From Nocardioides sp. PD653-B2 (GTDB taxonomy: Bacteria > Actinomycetota > Actinomycetes > Propionibacteriales > Nocardioidaceae), in contig NZ_BDJE01000016.1 in the NCBI RefSeq assembly GCF_002117935.1, forward strand, positions 1 to 64,000: a stretch of DNA of 64,000 nucleotides, written 5' to 3'. The position numbers and the translations under genes were made by a program. How positions within the stretch are numbered: the first letter of the stretch is position 1; every line of letters starts with the position of its first letter. Of the stretch, positions 26,046 through 34,268 are shown piece by piece. A model generated the notes under the pieces. That model saw nothing but the letters and a program-made list of their open reading frames with translations. It ran no database searches and had not been told where the DNA came from.

Positions 26046-28757
26046 TCAAGGGGCTCCAGCTCCGTCTGCACGGTGACGTCCTACCGCGGTGGTCAGGTCC
26101 TTGACGGCGCGGGCGTACTCGCGTCGGATGTCGCTCACCAGTGCCATCGGGACGGGTCGGCCCTCCATAGCGGCCTCCTCGGCTTCAGCTGCCAGCCGTG
26201 AGAGTCGGCGCGCCGCCAGGGTGGCGCTGCTTCCCTTCAGGGAGTGGGTGATCCGCGCCACCTCGTCCACGTAGCCGGCCAGGACCGCGGCCTCGAGTTC
26301 GTCGATCTGGGCGGCAGCCGTCTCGACGAACGTCGCGACGACCTTGCCGAGGAGCTGCGGCCCGAGCTGGACGAGCTGCGCCAGGAGGTCGGGGTCGAGC
26401 ACCTCCTCGTCGCCATCGAGCTGAGCCCCGGCGGCTTCGGTCGCGTCCGCCTTCCCCGCGGCGGACCCCACCCACCGGGTCAGCATCGCCGCCAGCGCGT
26501 CCGGGTGCAGCGGCTTGGACAGGAAGTCGTCCATGCCTGCGGCCCGGCACCGCTCCCGGTCGGTCTCCAGCGCCGAGGCGGTCAGGGCGATGATGGGGAC
26601 GTCGGCTGCGGAGCCGGATGCGCGGATCTGCTGGGTGGCGGCGAACCCGTCCATCCGTGGCATCTGGCAGTCCATCAGGACCACCTCGTAGCCGCCGTGG
26701 GCGGCCATGACGACCGCCTGATGACCGTCATCGGCGATGTCCGCCGTGTAGCCGAGCGAGGTGAGCATGCCGATCGCGACCTTCTGGTTCACGAGGTTGT
26801 CCTCGACGACGAGCACGCGGCCGAGCACGCCACCGGGCGACCGCAGCCCGGTATCGGATGTCTCCCGCTCACACCCGGTCAAGAGATCGAGCAGGCACTC
26901 GTAGAGGGGCACCTCGCGGACCGGCTTGACGAGGTAGGCGTCGACTCCGGCCGACATGGCTGTGGTGCGCTCGGACCCCTCCGAGCTCGAGGTGAGCATG
27001 ACCAGTGGGGTGGTGGCGAGGACGGCGTCGGCGCGCACCTCGGCGGCCAGCTCGAGCCCGTTCATGCCGGGCATGTGCATGTCGAGCAGCACCAGGCCGT
27101 AGGGCTGGCCGTTCCGGGCTGCCTCGTGCATGTCGACGAGCGCCCCTCGGGCGTCGGCCGCGCAGGTGGGCTGCAGCGACCAGGAGGTGAGCAGCTGCTC
27201 CAGCACCTTGCGGTTGGTCGCGTTGTCGTCGACCACGAGGACGCGGGTGCCGGCGAGGTCGGAGGGGATCGGTTTCGCGGCCGGCAGGGACGTCGCGGCA
27301 GGCAGGGGTAGCTCGAAGAAGAAGGTGGACCCGCGCCCGAGCTCGCTGTGCACCTGCAGGGAGCCCCCCATCAGCTCCACGAGCTGGCGGCTGATCGTCA
27401 GGCCGAGACCGGTTCCCCCGTAGCGGCGGGTGGTGGAGGCGTCGGCCTGCTGGAAGGCCTCGAACAGCCGGCCCTGCTGGTCGGGGCTGATGCCGATCCC
27501 CGTGTCGCGAACCGCGATGCGCACGTGCGAAGGATCGAGCTGCCCCGGCTCCACCGAGACAACCACCTCGCCACGCTCGGTGTACTTCACCGCGTTGCCG
27601 ACGAGGTTGGTCAGCACCTGCCGCAGCCGGTGCGGGTCGGCGTGCACGGCGGCGGGGACGCCTGGGTCGATGAGGACGACGAGCTCGGTCTCCCGGCCAT
27701 GGGCGGCCGGCGCCATGAGGGCCGACACCTCTTCCACGAGCCGGCGCATCTCGAAGTCCACCGCTTCGATCTCGAGCCGGCCCGCCTCGATCTTCGAGAA
27801 GTTCAAGATGTCGTCGATGACCGTGAGCAGCGCCTCGGCCGAGCTCGCGATGGTGTCCGCGTAGTCCCGCTGCACCGAGTCCAGCGAGGTGGACCGCAGG
27901 AGCGACGTCATACCGAGCACGCCGTTCATGGGGGTTCGGACCTCGTGGCTCATGTTCGCCACGAACTCGGACTTCAGCCGTGATGCCTCGAGCGCGGCGT
28001 CCCGTGCGTCCGCCACCTCCTTCTGCTGGCGCGTGCGCTCGCTGACATCCCTGACGAAGGCGTTCAACGAGGGGGCGCCTGAGGTGCTGCTCTGCCACAG
28101 CGTGACCTCGGCTGGGAAGCGGTGGCCGTCCGCGTGCATGGCCTCGACCTCGACTCGTTGCCCCGGCTGGGGCTCCCGTCCGTCCACGACCACGCCGATG
28201 AGGTCGCGGTGGCCGTGCTGCGCCGGCCGCGCCTCAGGCGGGATGACCAGGTCGGCCAGATCAGCACCGAGGGCGGCCTCGCGGTCGTGGCCGAAGACAG
28301 TGGTCGCCGCGCCGTTCCATGCGCTGATCCGGCCGTCGGGGTCCACCGAGACGAAGGCGTCACCTGCCGCCTCGAGGACGTCGCGCAGGTGCTCCTCCCG
28401 CTCCGAGAGGACCGCCTCCGCCTCGCGTCGCCGGTTGTGAGCGCGCACGGCCAGGACCATCCCGACGAGCAGCATCTGCCCGAGCAGCACCGCGACTGCG
28501 ACGACCCGAGCGCTCTGGCGCCGTTGACCCGCCAAGGCGACGTCGTCGGAGATCTCCGCGACCACCGCCCACCCCGAGCCGTCGACCGGCCGGAAGGTGG
28601 ACACCGAAGGTCCGTCCTCGCCTGCTCCCTCCACGGTTCCGGAACGGCCGGCCAGTGCGGCGGTCACTCGCCGGTCCTCGGCGACGGGCAGGCCGGCGGC
28701 CTCGCTGCCCACTCCGGCGAGCAGGTGCCCCAGCTGGTCGGTGATGGTCAGGCGCAC
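26046..28757 (-). CDS. Hybrid sensor histidine kinase, C-terminal part (frameshifted)
   Basis: A 903-residue reading frame, GTG start. Domains in order: the end of an extracellular Cache-like sensor (1-75), a membrane segment (about 83-105), a PAS domain (120-240), HisKA with MSHEVRTPMNGV, HATPase_c with NLVGNAVKYT, DTGIGI and GTGLGLT, two receiver domains (each with the phospho-acceptor Asp: LLDMHMPG and LMDCQMPR), and an HPt domain with ITHSLKGSS. The N-terminal half of the sensor lies in another frame at 28748-30061. One extra G in the CAAGGG run would join them into one protein. I treat the locus as one broken gene. Confidence 0.85.
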   Translation of the reverse strand: MRLTITDQLGHLLAGVGSEAAGLPVAEDRRVTAALAGRSGTVEGAGEDGPSVSTFRPVDGSGWAVVAEISDDVALAGQRRQSARVVAVAVLLGQMLLVGMVLAVRAHNRRREAEAVLSEREEHLRDVLEAAGDAFVSVDPDGRISAWNGAATTVFGHDREAALGADLADLVIPPEARPAQHGHRDLIGVVVDGREPQPGQRVEVEAMHADGHRFPAEVTLWQSSTSGAPSLNAFVRDVSERTRQQKEVADARDAALEASRLKSEFVANMSHEVRTPMNGVLGMTSLLRSTSLDSVQRDYADTIASSAEALLTVIDDILNFSKIEAGRLEIEAVDFEMRRLVEEVSALMAPAAHGRETELVVLIDPGVPAAVHADPHRLRQVLTNLVGNAVKYTERGEVVVSVEPGQLDPSHVRIAVRDTGIGISPDQQGRLFEAFQQADASTTRRYGGTGLGLTISRQLVELMGGSLQVHSELGRGSTFFFELPLPAATSLPAAKPIPSDLAGTRVLVVDDNATNRKVLEQLLTSWSLQPTCAADARGALVDMHEAARNGQPYGLVLLDMHMPGMNGLELAAEVRADAVLATTPLVMLTSSSEGSERTTAMSAGVDAYLVKPVREVPLYECLLDLLTGCERETSDTGLRSPGGVLGRVLVVEDNLVNQKVAIGMLTSLGYTADIADDGHQAVVMAAHGGYEVVLMDCQMPRMDGFAATQQIRASGSAADVPIIALTASALETDRERCRAAGMDDFLSKPLHPDALAAMLTRWVGSAAGKADATEAAGAQLDGDEEVLDPDLLAQLVQLGPQLLGKVVATFVETAAAQIDELEAAVLAGYVDEVARITHSLKGSSATLAARRLSRLAAEAEEAAMEGRPVPMALVSDIRREYARAVKDLTTAVGRHRADGAGAP

Positions 28758-30061
28758 CCTTGCACGTCGGCGAGGCGTGTGGAGAACGTCCTGAAGGCGC
28801 CCAGCCGGTAGCCGATGGCCACGACGCCGACCACCCGGCCCTTCGCGTCGTGGACCGCGGCGCTGACGCCGATCACCCGCTCGTACGGGGGTGCTGCCCT
28901 GGTGTACGCCTCGGAGATGTACGCCCCGTCCCCGTCGAGAGCGCCGCGGAAGTAGTCCCGGTAGGCGAAGTTGCTGCTCATCACCGACGTCGCGGCGGGA
29001 GAGATGGCGAGTATGTCGCCCTTCGAGTCGAGCACCCAGGCAGCGCTGAGGTCAGGATGCGCCGCGTACAGCGACCGCACGTGGAGCTCCACCGCACCGA
29101 CATCGGGGCCGCCGGGTCTCTGCAGCGCTGCCACCAGGGAGGGACGGTCGGCGTACGAGGAGACCAGGGTCCTCAGGCTGTTCAACTGCTCCCCGACGTA
29201 CTGGGCGCTGACCGAGGCGGTCACCTCCATCCGGTCGCGTACCTCGGTGCGCATCGCGGCCTCGGACTGTTGCACCGCCACGTACGCCAGCCCGCCCAGT
29301 GGCAGCAGTGCCAGCACCAGGAAGCCGGCCGTGAACCGGGCGGCCGACCACCGCACCGCGGCCCGGGGCGCCGCGGACGATGAACCCCCCGCGACGAGCC
29401 CGCGGACGAGCGCGAGGACCGTGATCACCACCGAGCCGGTGGCGATGAGGAGCACGTGATGGGCGACCCCCTGGGCGGCGTGAACCAGCAGCAGCACGGG
29501 CAGCGGCACCACGGCCGCGGCGACGGCCACCGGCCCGACTGCGCGGTGCCAACGCCCGGACCCCTGCCGGACCTCACGGCCCGGCAACAGGGCTGCAGCG
29601 CCCACCGCGGCGTAGCCGGCCAGCCAGAGGACGAACAGCGGACCCTCGAACCTGAACGAGCCGTGCAGCACCTGCACCGCGAACACGGTGTCGCCCACCG
29701 CCTGCGCCACCACCCAGAAAGCGAGCAGCCAGATGCGTGGGCTCCTCAGCCCGGCGAACAGGACTCGGGCGGCGACCGCGATCAGCAGCACGTCGATGAT
29801 CAGGTACGTCAGCAAGGCGGCGCGCACCTCGCCGGACACTCCGGCCGCCGACACGGACGGCTCCACCAACACACAGACCAGCAACCCCAGGCCGACGGCG
29901 AGCATCCCGGCGTCCAGGACCGCCACCCGGTCGCCACGCCGCCGGCACCCGACCAGGGTCACGAGCCCCACCGCCGACACCAGGTAGGCCAGCACGAAGA
30001 CGGCCTTGCCACCGACCCCGGAGGGATCGACACCATCGATCCACAACGGAGCCAAGCTCAT
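28748..30061 (-). CDS. Membrane sensor, N-terminal part of the broken hybrid kinase
   Basis: A 437-residue frame with about seven membrane segments (1-235), then another span (about 243-260) and a dCache-type extracellular domain: VSAQYVGEQLNSLRTLVSSYADRPSLVAAL, then YRDYFRGALDGDGAYISEAY. It ends in FSTRLADVQGCA and a stop, just where the second sensor lobe should begin. The continuation (VRLTITDQLGHLLAGVG) is found in the next frame and overlaps by ten bases. A TAG codon, in the same frame, separates it from further membrane sequence at 30068-30301. Confidence 0.75.
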   Translation of the reverse strand: MSLAPLWIDGVDPSGVGGKAVFVLAYLVSAVGLVTLVGCRRRGDRVAVLDAGMLAVGLGLLVCVLVEPSVSAAGVSGEVRAALLTYLIIDVLLIAVAARVLFAGLRSPRIWLLAFWVVAQAVGDTVFAVQVLHGSFRFEGPLFVLWLAGYAAVGAAALLPGREVRQGSGRWHRAVGPVAVAAAVVPLPVLLLVHAAQGVAHHVLLIATGSVVITVLALVRGLVAGGSSSAAPRAAVRWSAARFTAGFLVLALLPLGGLAYVAVQQSEAAMRTEVRDRMEVTASVSAQYVGEQLNSLRTLVSSYADRPSLVAALQRPGGPDVGAVELHVRSLYAAHPDLSAAWVLDSKGDILAISPAATSVMSSNFAYRDYFRGALDGDGAYISEAYTRAAPPYERVIGVSAAVHDAKGRVVGVVAIGYRLGAFRTFSTRLADVQGCA

Positions 30062-30067
30062 CCAGCC

Positions 30068-30301
30068 CTACCCGGCAGCGGACAGCACGCTCCCGGCGGC
30101 CAGTGCGAGCCAGGCCGGCGCGCGCACCAACCTGTGCCGGAGTGCCCCCACCGTCACGGCGGCGCCCGCGATCACCGGGACGGCCACCAACCCGACCGCC
30201 CGGACCGTCTCTGAAGGTCCGCCGAAGAAGAGCGCACCGCAGGCCAGCTGCAGTACCAGGTAACTGAGGAGAGACCGGCCGAGAACCCTGACGCCGAGCA
30301 T
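30068..30301 (-). pseudogene. First membrane segments of the broken hybrid kinase
   Basis: A 77-codon piece (ATG at 30301, GGAG upstream) of hydrophobic sequence that ends LAAGSVLSAAG and TAG. Two codons later, in the same frame, the 437-residue sensor begins. Related multi-pass kinases continue smoothly across this point, so the TAG looks like a nonsense mutation within one gene spanning 26046-30301. A separate tiny membrane protein is possible but less likely. Confidence 0.55.
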
Positions 30302-30319
30302 GGCGCTCTCTCCACTCAC

Positions 30320-30552
30320 TTCGCATTTCTCCCTCCCGGCGATGCCGAGTCATCGCCGCGCGTGCAGGGGATTGCCCCCCGCGCCAGAATGCCTTCACGC
30401 GAAGGGATCTGCGGGGTCCGAAGCAGCAGAGGCGCGCAGTCCGGACGACGCTCGGCGCTCGGTGGCTGCCCGCCGAGCCTGCGCGGCCCGAAGAGCACCC
30501 CCCTCGCCGTAGGCCTCGGCCTGGCGGAACCGGTCGGCGGGGAGGTGCGCCG
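30320..30552. other. Intergenic region, nothing recognised
   Basis: Between the lipoprotein gene's stop and the broken kinase's first start. It should hold the kinase promoter. The only frames are shadows without recognisable domains. Confidence 0.5.
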
Positions 30553-31137
30553 TCAGTCGGTCCAGTCGACGGCGGTGCCGTCCCCACCTTCGTAGGTGTC
30601 GTCGTTGTCGAACTGCACGCGGTCGACCGGGGCTGCACCGTTCTCCGTGACGTAGGTCCGGCACGAGGAGACCGACTCGCCCGCCGCGACGTCGACGGGG
30701 AAGTTCACCTCCTGGCACGGAGGGAAGCACGTGAACGACACGAGCTCTCCGACCTGCTCGACGCCCGACCAGGCGCTGAGGTAGTGGCGCATGTCCATGC
30801 CGTAGGCATCGCCCGAGACGACCGTCATCTCGTAGGTGACGTAGTAGGGCGTCCTCTCGGCGGCATCGGCCAGTCCGACGCCCGCCAGGTCCTGCGACGT
30901 CCCCTCGACGATGCCGGTCACGGTCAGCTCGATCGTGCCGGTGCCGTCGCTGCGGGGGACGGTCGCCGAGTCACCGACGTGGAAGCGGGTGCCCGGGGTG
31001 GTCAGGCCGTCCGCAGTCGTCGGCTCGCCCGTCGGGCCATCGCCGTCATCCGATCCGCACGCCGTGGTCAGGGTGACGAGGAGGAGGACCGACGCCAGCG
31101 CCGCGGGGCGACGTCTCGCGACTGGCACTCGGCTCAC
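30553..31137 (-). CDS. Putative secreted lipoprotein
   Basis: A 194-residue protein. A basic N-terminus (SRVPVARRRPA), a hydrophobic stretch and a lipobox-like LTTACG mark a lipoprotein signal, with Cys at about residue 26. The mature part starts with a Gly/Asp/Thr linker. It then forms a beta-rich domain with a later CFPPC pair and a single Cys, and acidic residues toward the C-terminus. GTG at 31137 with AGGAAAGG upstream. I do not recognise the family; the domain might be of the DUF4352 immunoglobulin-like type. Confidence 0.7.
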   Translation of the reverse strand: MSRVPVARRRPAALASVLLLVTLTTACGSDDGDGPTGEPTTADGLTTPGTRFHVGDSATVPRSDGTGTIELTVTGIVEGTSQDLAGVGLADAAERTPYYVTYEMTVVSGDAYGMDMRHYLSAWSGVEQVGELVSFTCFPPCQEVNFPVDVAAGESVSSCRTYVTENGAAPVDRVQFDNDDTYEGGDGTAVDWTD

Positions 31138-31597
31138 GGCCCACCTTTCCTGGTTGACGACCGGGATGGCGTGGGTGTCGAACTGCTTGGTGCCCGCCTC
31201 GATCAGGTCCGCCTTCAGTGCGCAGGCTGCCCCTGACACGTTCGGCACAAACTCGGACCCGGTTTCCGGAAGTCACTCCGCTGCGGGAGGCTCAGGCGCT
31301 GCCGCAGGAACACGACACGAGCACTCCCCCGCATCATCCTCGCCGCCGACCGGCTCCCCGAGCCAGCCCGCAGCGCCGCCCTGGCCGAGCCGTGGACACT
31401 TCGCCAGCGAGGCGTGGCCGCCCAGTCTGAGGCAGTCGCCTGGTGGCGAAGGTCCATGCGCACGTGGCCGCCACCAGCGTCGTCATGCGCGACGCCGCTC
31501 ACGCGCCCGATCTCGCCAGTCGAGGAGCGACCCGCCGGCAGCTCTGGAGATCCCCGTGAGCAGTTTGATAGCAAGAGCCAGTCCGGCCCGAACGGAA
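31138..31597. other. Intergenic region without a recognisable gene
   Basis: About 460 bases upstream of the lipoprotein gene. Frames on both strands are Arg/Pro/Ser-rich shadows. The lipoprotein RBS lies at its left end. I see no RNA gene or mobile element. Confidence 0.5.
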
Positions 31598-31640
31598 CAT
31601 ACCCCCGCTGACCGCGTTTCCGCAGGTCAGCGGGGGTATG
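31598..31640. terminator. Strong hairpin terminator
   Basis: A 16-base perfect stem (catacccccgctgacc / ggtcagcgggggtatg) with an 11-base loop, 36 bases past the flavin reductase stop on the minus strand. As with the other two copies, it lies directly after a tRNA-Pro 3' remnant. Confidence 0.85.
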
Positions 31641-31673
31641 CATCGGTCGGGCTGACAGGACCTGGACCTGCGG
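31641..31673 (-). other. tRNA-Pro 3'-end remnant, copy 2
   Basis: The minus strand reads CCGCAGGTCCAGGTCCTGTC followed by AGCCCGACCGATG. This corresponds to a T-arm with an altered loop (TCCAGGT) and the acceptor strand CAGCCCG-A. The 20 bases at 31641-31660 are identical to those at 46026-46045 in copy 3. No upstream tRNA part remains. Confidence 0.6.
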
Positions 31674-31675
31674 AG

Positions 31676-32242
31676 TCAGCGGACGTCGATCGACGCGTCG
31701 CGCGCCAGCTCCCGGAACCGTGCGCCGTGCCAGATCAGGGGGTCGGTGTCCACATCGACTCCGAGACGTGAGACCTGGAGTAGGACCATCCAGTGGTCCC
31801 CGGCCTCGGTCTCCTGGTAGATGCTGGTCTCCAGCCACATGGCTGCATCCTCGATGTAGAGGGCACCGGATTCGTCGACCTCGACGGCCACCTGGTCGAA
31901 CCGCTTGGCGCGGTCGCGACCAGCCAGCTGGCGCGTGAGCTCCCCTTGCCCACTGGCGAAGATGGACACGCCGATGGTGTCGGCCCGGCGAATGGATGGC
32001 CAGGTCTCGGAGTCCCTCTGGATGGCCACGGCGACCAAGCAAGGCTCGAGCGAAACGCCGACCATGAACGACGAAGCCACCATCGCGTGCCGTTCGCCCC
32101 CGTTGTCGACGGCCAGTACCGAGACGCCGGAAGGGAACTGGGCGAAGGCCTGCCGCGCGAACGCTGCGTCGCTGACGGCACTCACCTTGGGCGCGTTCGC
32201 GGCTGTCGCAGCTACTCCCGTCCGTTCCCTTGTTGCAGACAT
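31676..32242 (-). CDS. Flavin reductase-domain protein (RutF/HpaC-like)
   Basis: A 188-residue NAD(P)H:flavin oxidoreductase of the DIM6/NTAB family. Signature parts are FAQFPSGVSVLAVDNGGERHAMVASSF, PCLVAVAIQRDSETW, GVSIFASGQGELTRQLAG and the ending DPLIWHGARFRELA. Such proteins supply reduced FMN to two-component monooxygenases, here most likely the RutA-like protein encoded upstream. The ATG at 32242 is preceded by GGGAA. A terminator follows. Confidence 0.88.
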   Translation of the reverse strand: MSATRERTGVAATAANAPKVSAVSDAAFARQAFAQFPSGVSVLAVDNGGERHAMVASSFMVGVSLEPCLVAVAIQRDSETWPSIRRADTIGVSIFASGQGELTRQLAGRDRAKRFDQVAVEVDESGALYIEDAAMWLETSIYQETEAGDHWMVLLQVSRLGVDVDTDPLIWHGARFRELARDASIDVR

Positions 32243-32400
32243 GCCGGGTTCCCTTTCGCAAGTGTCGCTGCTTCCCAGCCGCATGGGTTCGAGCCGGTGG
32301 TCGGCGCGCGCGCGCTGGGCCCTATGGCCCCCCCGATCCCCCTGGGTCGCGACGCCGTCTTCCGCTGACGAGACGACGACTGAGCTGCTGGTGCGCGTGA

Positions 32401-32952
32401 TCAAGGCGAGACCTGTACCCTCGTGGCGCCGAGAATGGGAAGTGCGTGATCAACGGCGACGCGGATCGTGCTCAGAAGGTCGGCCCGGGCCGTGTAACCG
32501 TCGAAGTCGGCGTTCTGCGCAAAGACCCCCACCGGTAGGGAGATGGCTCGAAAGAACGAGAACAGCGGCCGCAGCTGGTGATCGATGCTCAGCGAATGAG
32601 ACACGTTGCCGCCGATTGCCGACAGGAACACCGGAGTGCCCACGAGCGCGTCCTGGTGCACGAAGTCGAAGAAGTGCTTGAAGAGTCCCGTGTATGTCGC
32701 CCGGTAGGTGGGAGTGGTCACGACGAGCAGGTCGGCGCTCTCGACAGCATCGAGCGCGTCGGCGGCCTTCTCACCGACGCCATCCCTGGACAGTGACCGC
32801 CCCAGCTCCGGCCCGATCTCCGTCATGAGGACGCGCCGCTCCGCCACGTCGAGTCGCTCGGCCAGCTGGGCAACGATGGCATCGAGCAGCGCCGTCGTCT
32901 TGGACGGTTCGTGAGGGCTGGCGGAGAGGGAGACGAGCTTCAGGGCTGTCAC
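32401..32952 (-). CDS. NADPH-dependent FMN reductase (MsuE/SsuE-like)
   Basis: A 183-residue flavodoxin-fold reductase. It starts LVSLSASPHEPSKTTALLD and has the conserved LLVVTTPTYRATYTGLFKHFFDF loop and a SAIGG motif. The family provides FMNH2 for sulfonate and related monooxygenases. Having both this and the RutF-like reductase in one cluster is redundant and may reflect different flavin-transfer partners. Confidence 0.9.
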   Translation of the reverse strand: MTALKLVSLSASPHEPSKTTALLDAIVAQLAERLDVAERRVLMTEIGPELGRSLSRDGVGEKAADALDAVESADLLVVTTPTYRATYTGLFKHFFDFVHQDALVGTPVFLSAIGGNVSHSLSIDHQLRPLFSFFRAISLPVGVFAQNADFDGYTARADLLSTIRVAVDHALPILGATRVQVSP

Positions 32953-33034
32953 GGTGAGTTCTTTCCGTCAGGGCGTTCGCACGCCGGGAAGATGGGTGAA
33001 CGGGTCGGCCCGAGTCGGCCATCGCCCCGATCGA

Positions 33035-33973
33035 TCACGATGGGCGACCGAGGGATGCGACGTCGGGGTCGCCCCCTCTTGCGACAGCGTCTGCGAAGGC
33101 TTCGATGCCTTCCCTGAGCGAGATCTGGGGTTCGAAACCGAGATCGCGACGGGCCGCGGAGATGTCGAACTGCTCCTGCCACTCGTAGAGCGGGTCACCC
33201 CCCGGACCCACCGTCACGCGCGCCTGTGGCAACACGGACCGGACCTCGTCCGCCACAGCAGCGAAGGTCAGGTACTCACCGCCATTGACGTTGTAAACCC
33301 CCTGACGAGGGTCCGCCACCTTCAGGGCCAGAAGGACCGCCTGGGCGGCGTCCTCGACGTGAAGGTATTGGGTGGGGAAGCCGCCTCCACTCTCGAACAC
33401 CGTCTCCCGCCCCTCGACGGCGTCTTTGATCGTGGCGCCGAGCGCGCACACGGTGGTCCGTTCCGGGCCCCACACTGCGGCCAGACGCAGACTCACTGCG
33501 GTGATCCCGCTCGTCTGTTGGTAGGCCGCGATGAGCTGCTCACAGGCCGCCTTCGTCGCGCCGTAGACGGTCGTGGGACACAGAACCACCTCTTCGGTGA
33601 TGGCCGCTGACGTGGGACCCACCGCACTGACCGAGGAGCAGAAGACGAAGCGCTCGATCGAATGAACCCGCGCGACCTCGAGCAGGTTCGCGGTTCCGCC
33701 CACATTGACGGCAATGACGGCGGCCGGGTTGCTCTGTCCCAGCATCGGTCCGGAGTAGCCGGCGCAGTGGGCGATCGCATCGAACCGGTGACGGACGGCG
33801 AGATCGTGCAGCCGATGCACGTCCCGCACATCACACTCGATGACGTCGTGCCCGTCGATCACAGCGGCGGTCTGGTCGATCGCCACATAGTCCAGCCCAT
33901 CACGTCGAAGCTGGCGCGCGACGGCCCGCCCGACGAGTCCGGCCGCGCCGGTCAACAGGATCTTCGCAGGCAT
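33035..33973 (-). CDS. NAD-dependent epimerase/dehydratase (extended SDR)
   Basis: A 312-residue extended short-chain dehydrogenase. The N-terminal nucleotide motif is LLTGAAGLVG, and the active-site YxxxK is YGATK with an upstream SSVSAVG. It probably oxidises, reduces or epimerises a sugar-like or hydroxylated intermediate. The ATG at 33973 starts the conserved MPAKILLTG. It lies 82 bases before the FMN reductase gene. A hairpin at 34105-34148 separates it from the RutA-like gene. Confidence 0.9.
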   Translation of the reverse strand: MPAKILLTGAAGLVGRAVARQLRRDGLDYVAIDQTAAVIDGHDVIECDVRDVHRLHDLAVRHRFDAIAHCAGYSGPMLGQSNPAAVIAVNVGGTANLLEVARVHSIERFVFCSSVSAVGPTSAAITEEVVLCPTTVYGATKAACEQLIAAYQQTSGITAVSLRLAAVWGPERTTVCALGATIKDAVEGRETVFESGGGFPTQYLHVEDAAQAVLLALKVADPRQGVYNVNGGEYLTFAAVADEVRSVLPQARVTVGPGGDPLYEWQEQFDISAARRDLGFEPQISLREGIEAFADAVARGGDPDVASLGRPS

Positions 33974-34104
33974 GGTGACTCCTTTTCCGTCGTGGTGAGC
34001 GAGTGACGACAAGCCCCGGCCGTTCCTTCCGGTGCGGCAGGGACGAGCCACGTCTTGGCGGCGGAGCCGACGACAAGCCGGACTTCCAGCCAGGAGTGGT
34101 GGCT

Positions 34105-34148
34105 CTTCCAGGCGGCCCGAGGGTCGCGGCCCTCAGGCCGCCTGGAAG
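34105..34148. terminator. Long hairpin between RutA-like and SDR genes
   Basis: cttccaggcggcc and ggccgcctggaag pair, and gaggg/ccctc pair inside, around a six-base loop, giving a stem of about 18 pairs with one mismatch. It sits in a 295-base gap between same-strand genes. It may end or attenuate transcription of the RutA-like gene before the SDR and reductase genes. No U-run is visible. Confidence 0.7.
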
Positions 34149-34268
34149 GTAGGGAGTGGAGAGAGGGATCGGCGGCTTCGGGGGACGCCTGCGGGGATCG
34201 GCGACGTCAGCGGCTTCCACGTCCTGCTGACCCGCGCGTGGCTGTCCCACCAGCCGAATGGCCCTCCG

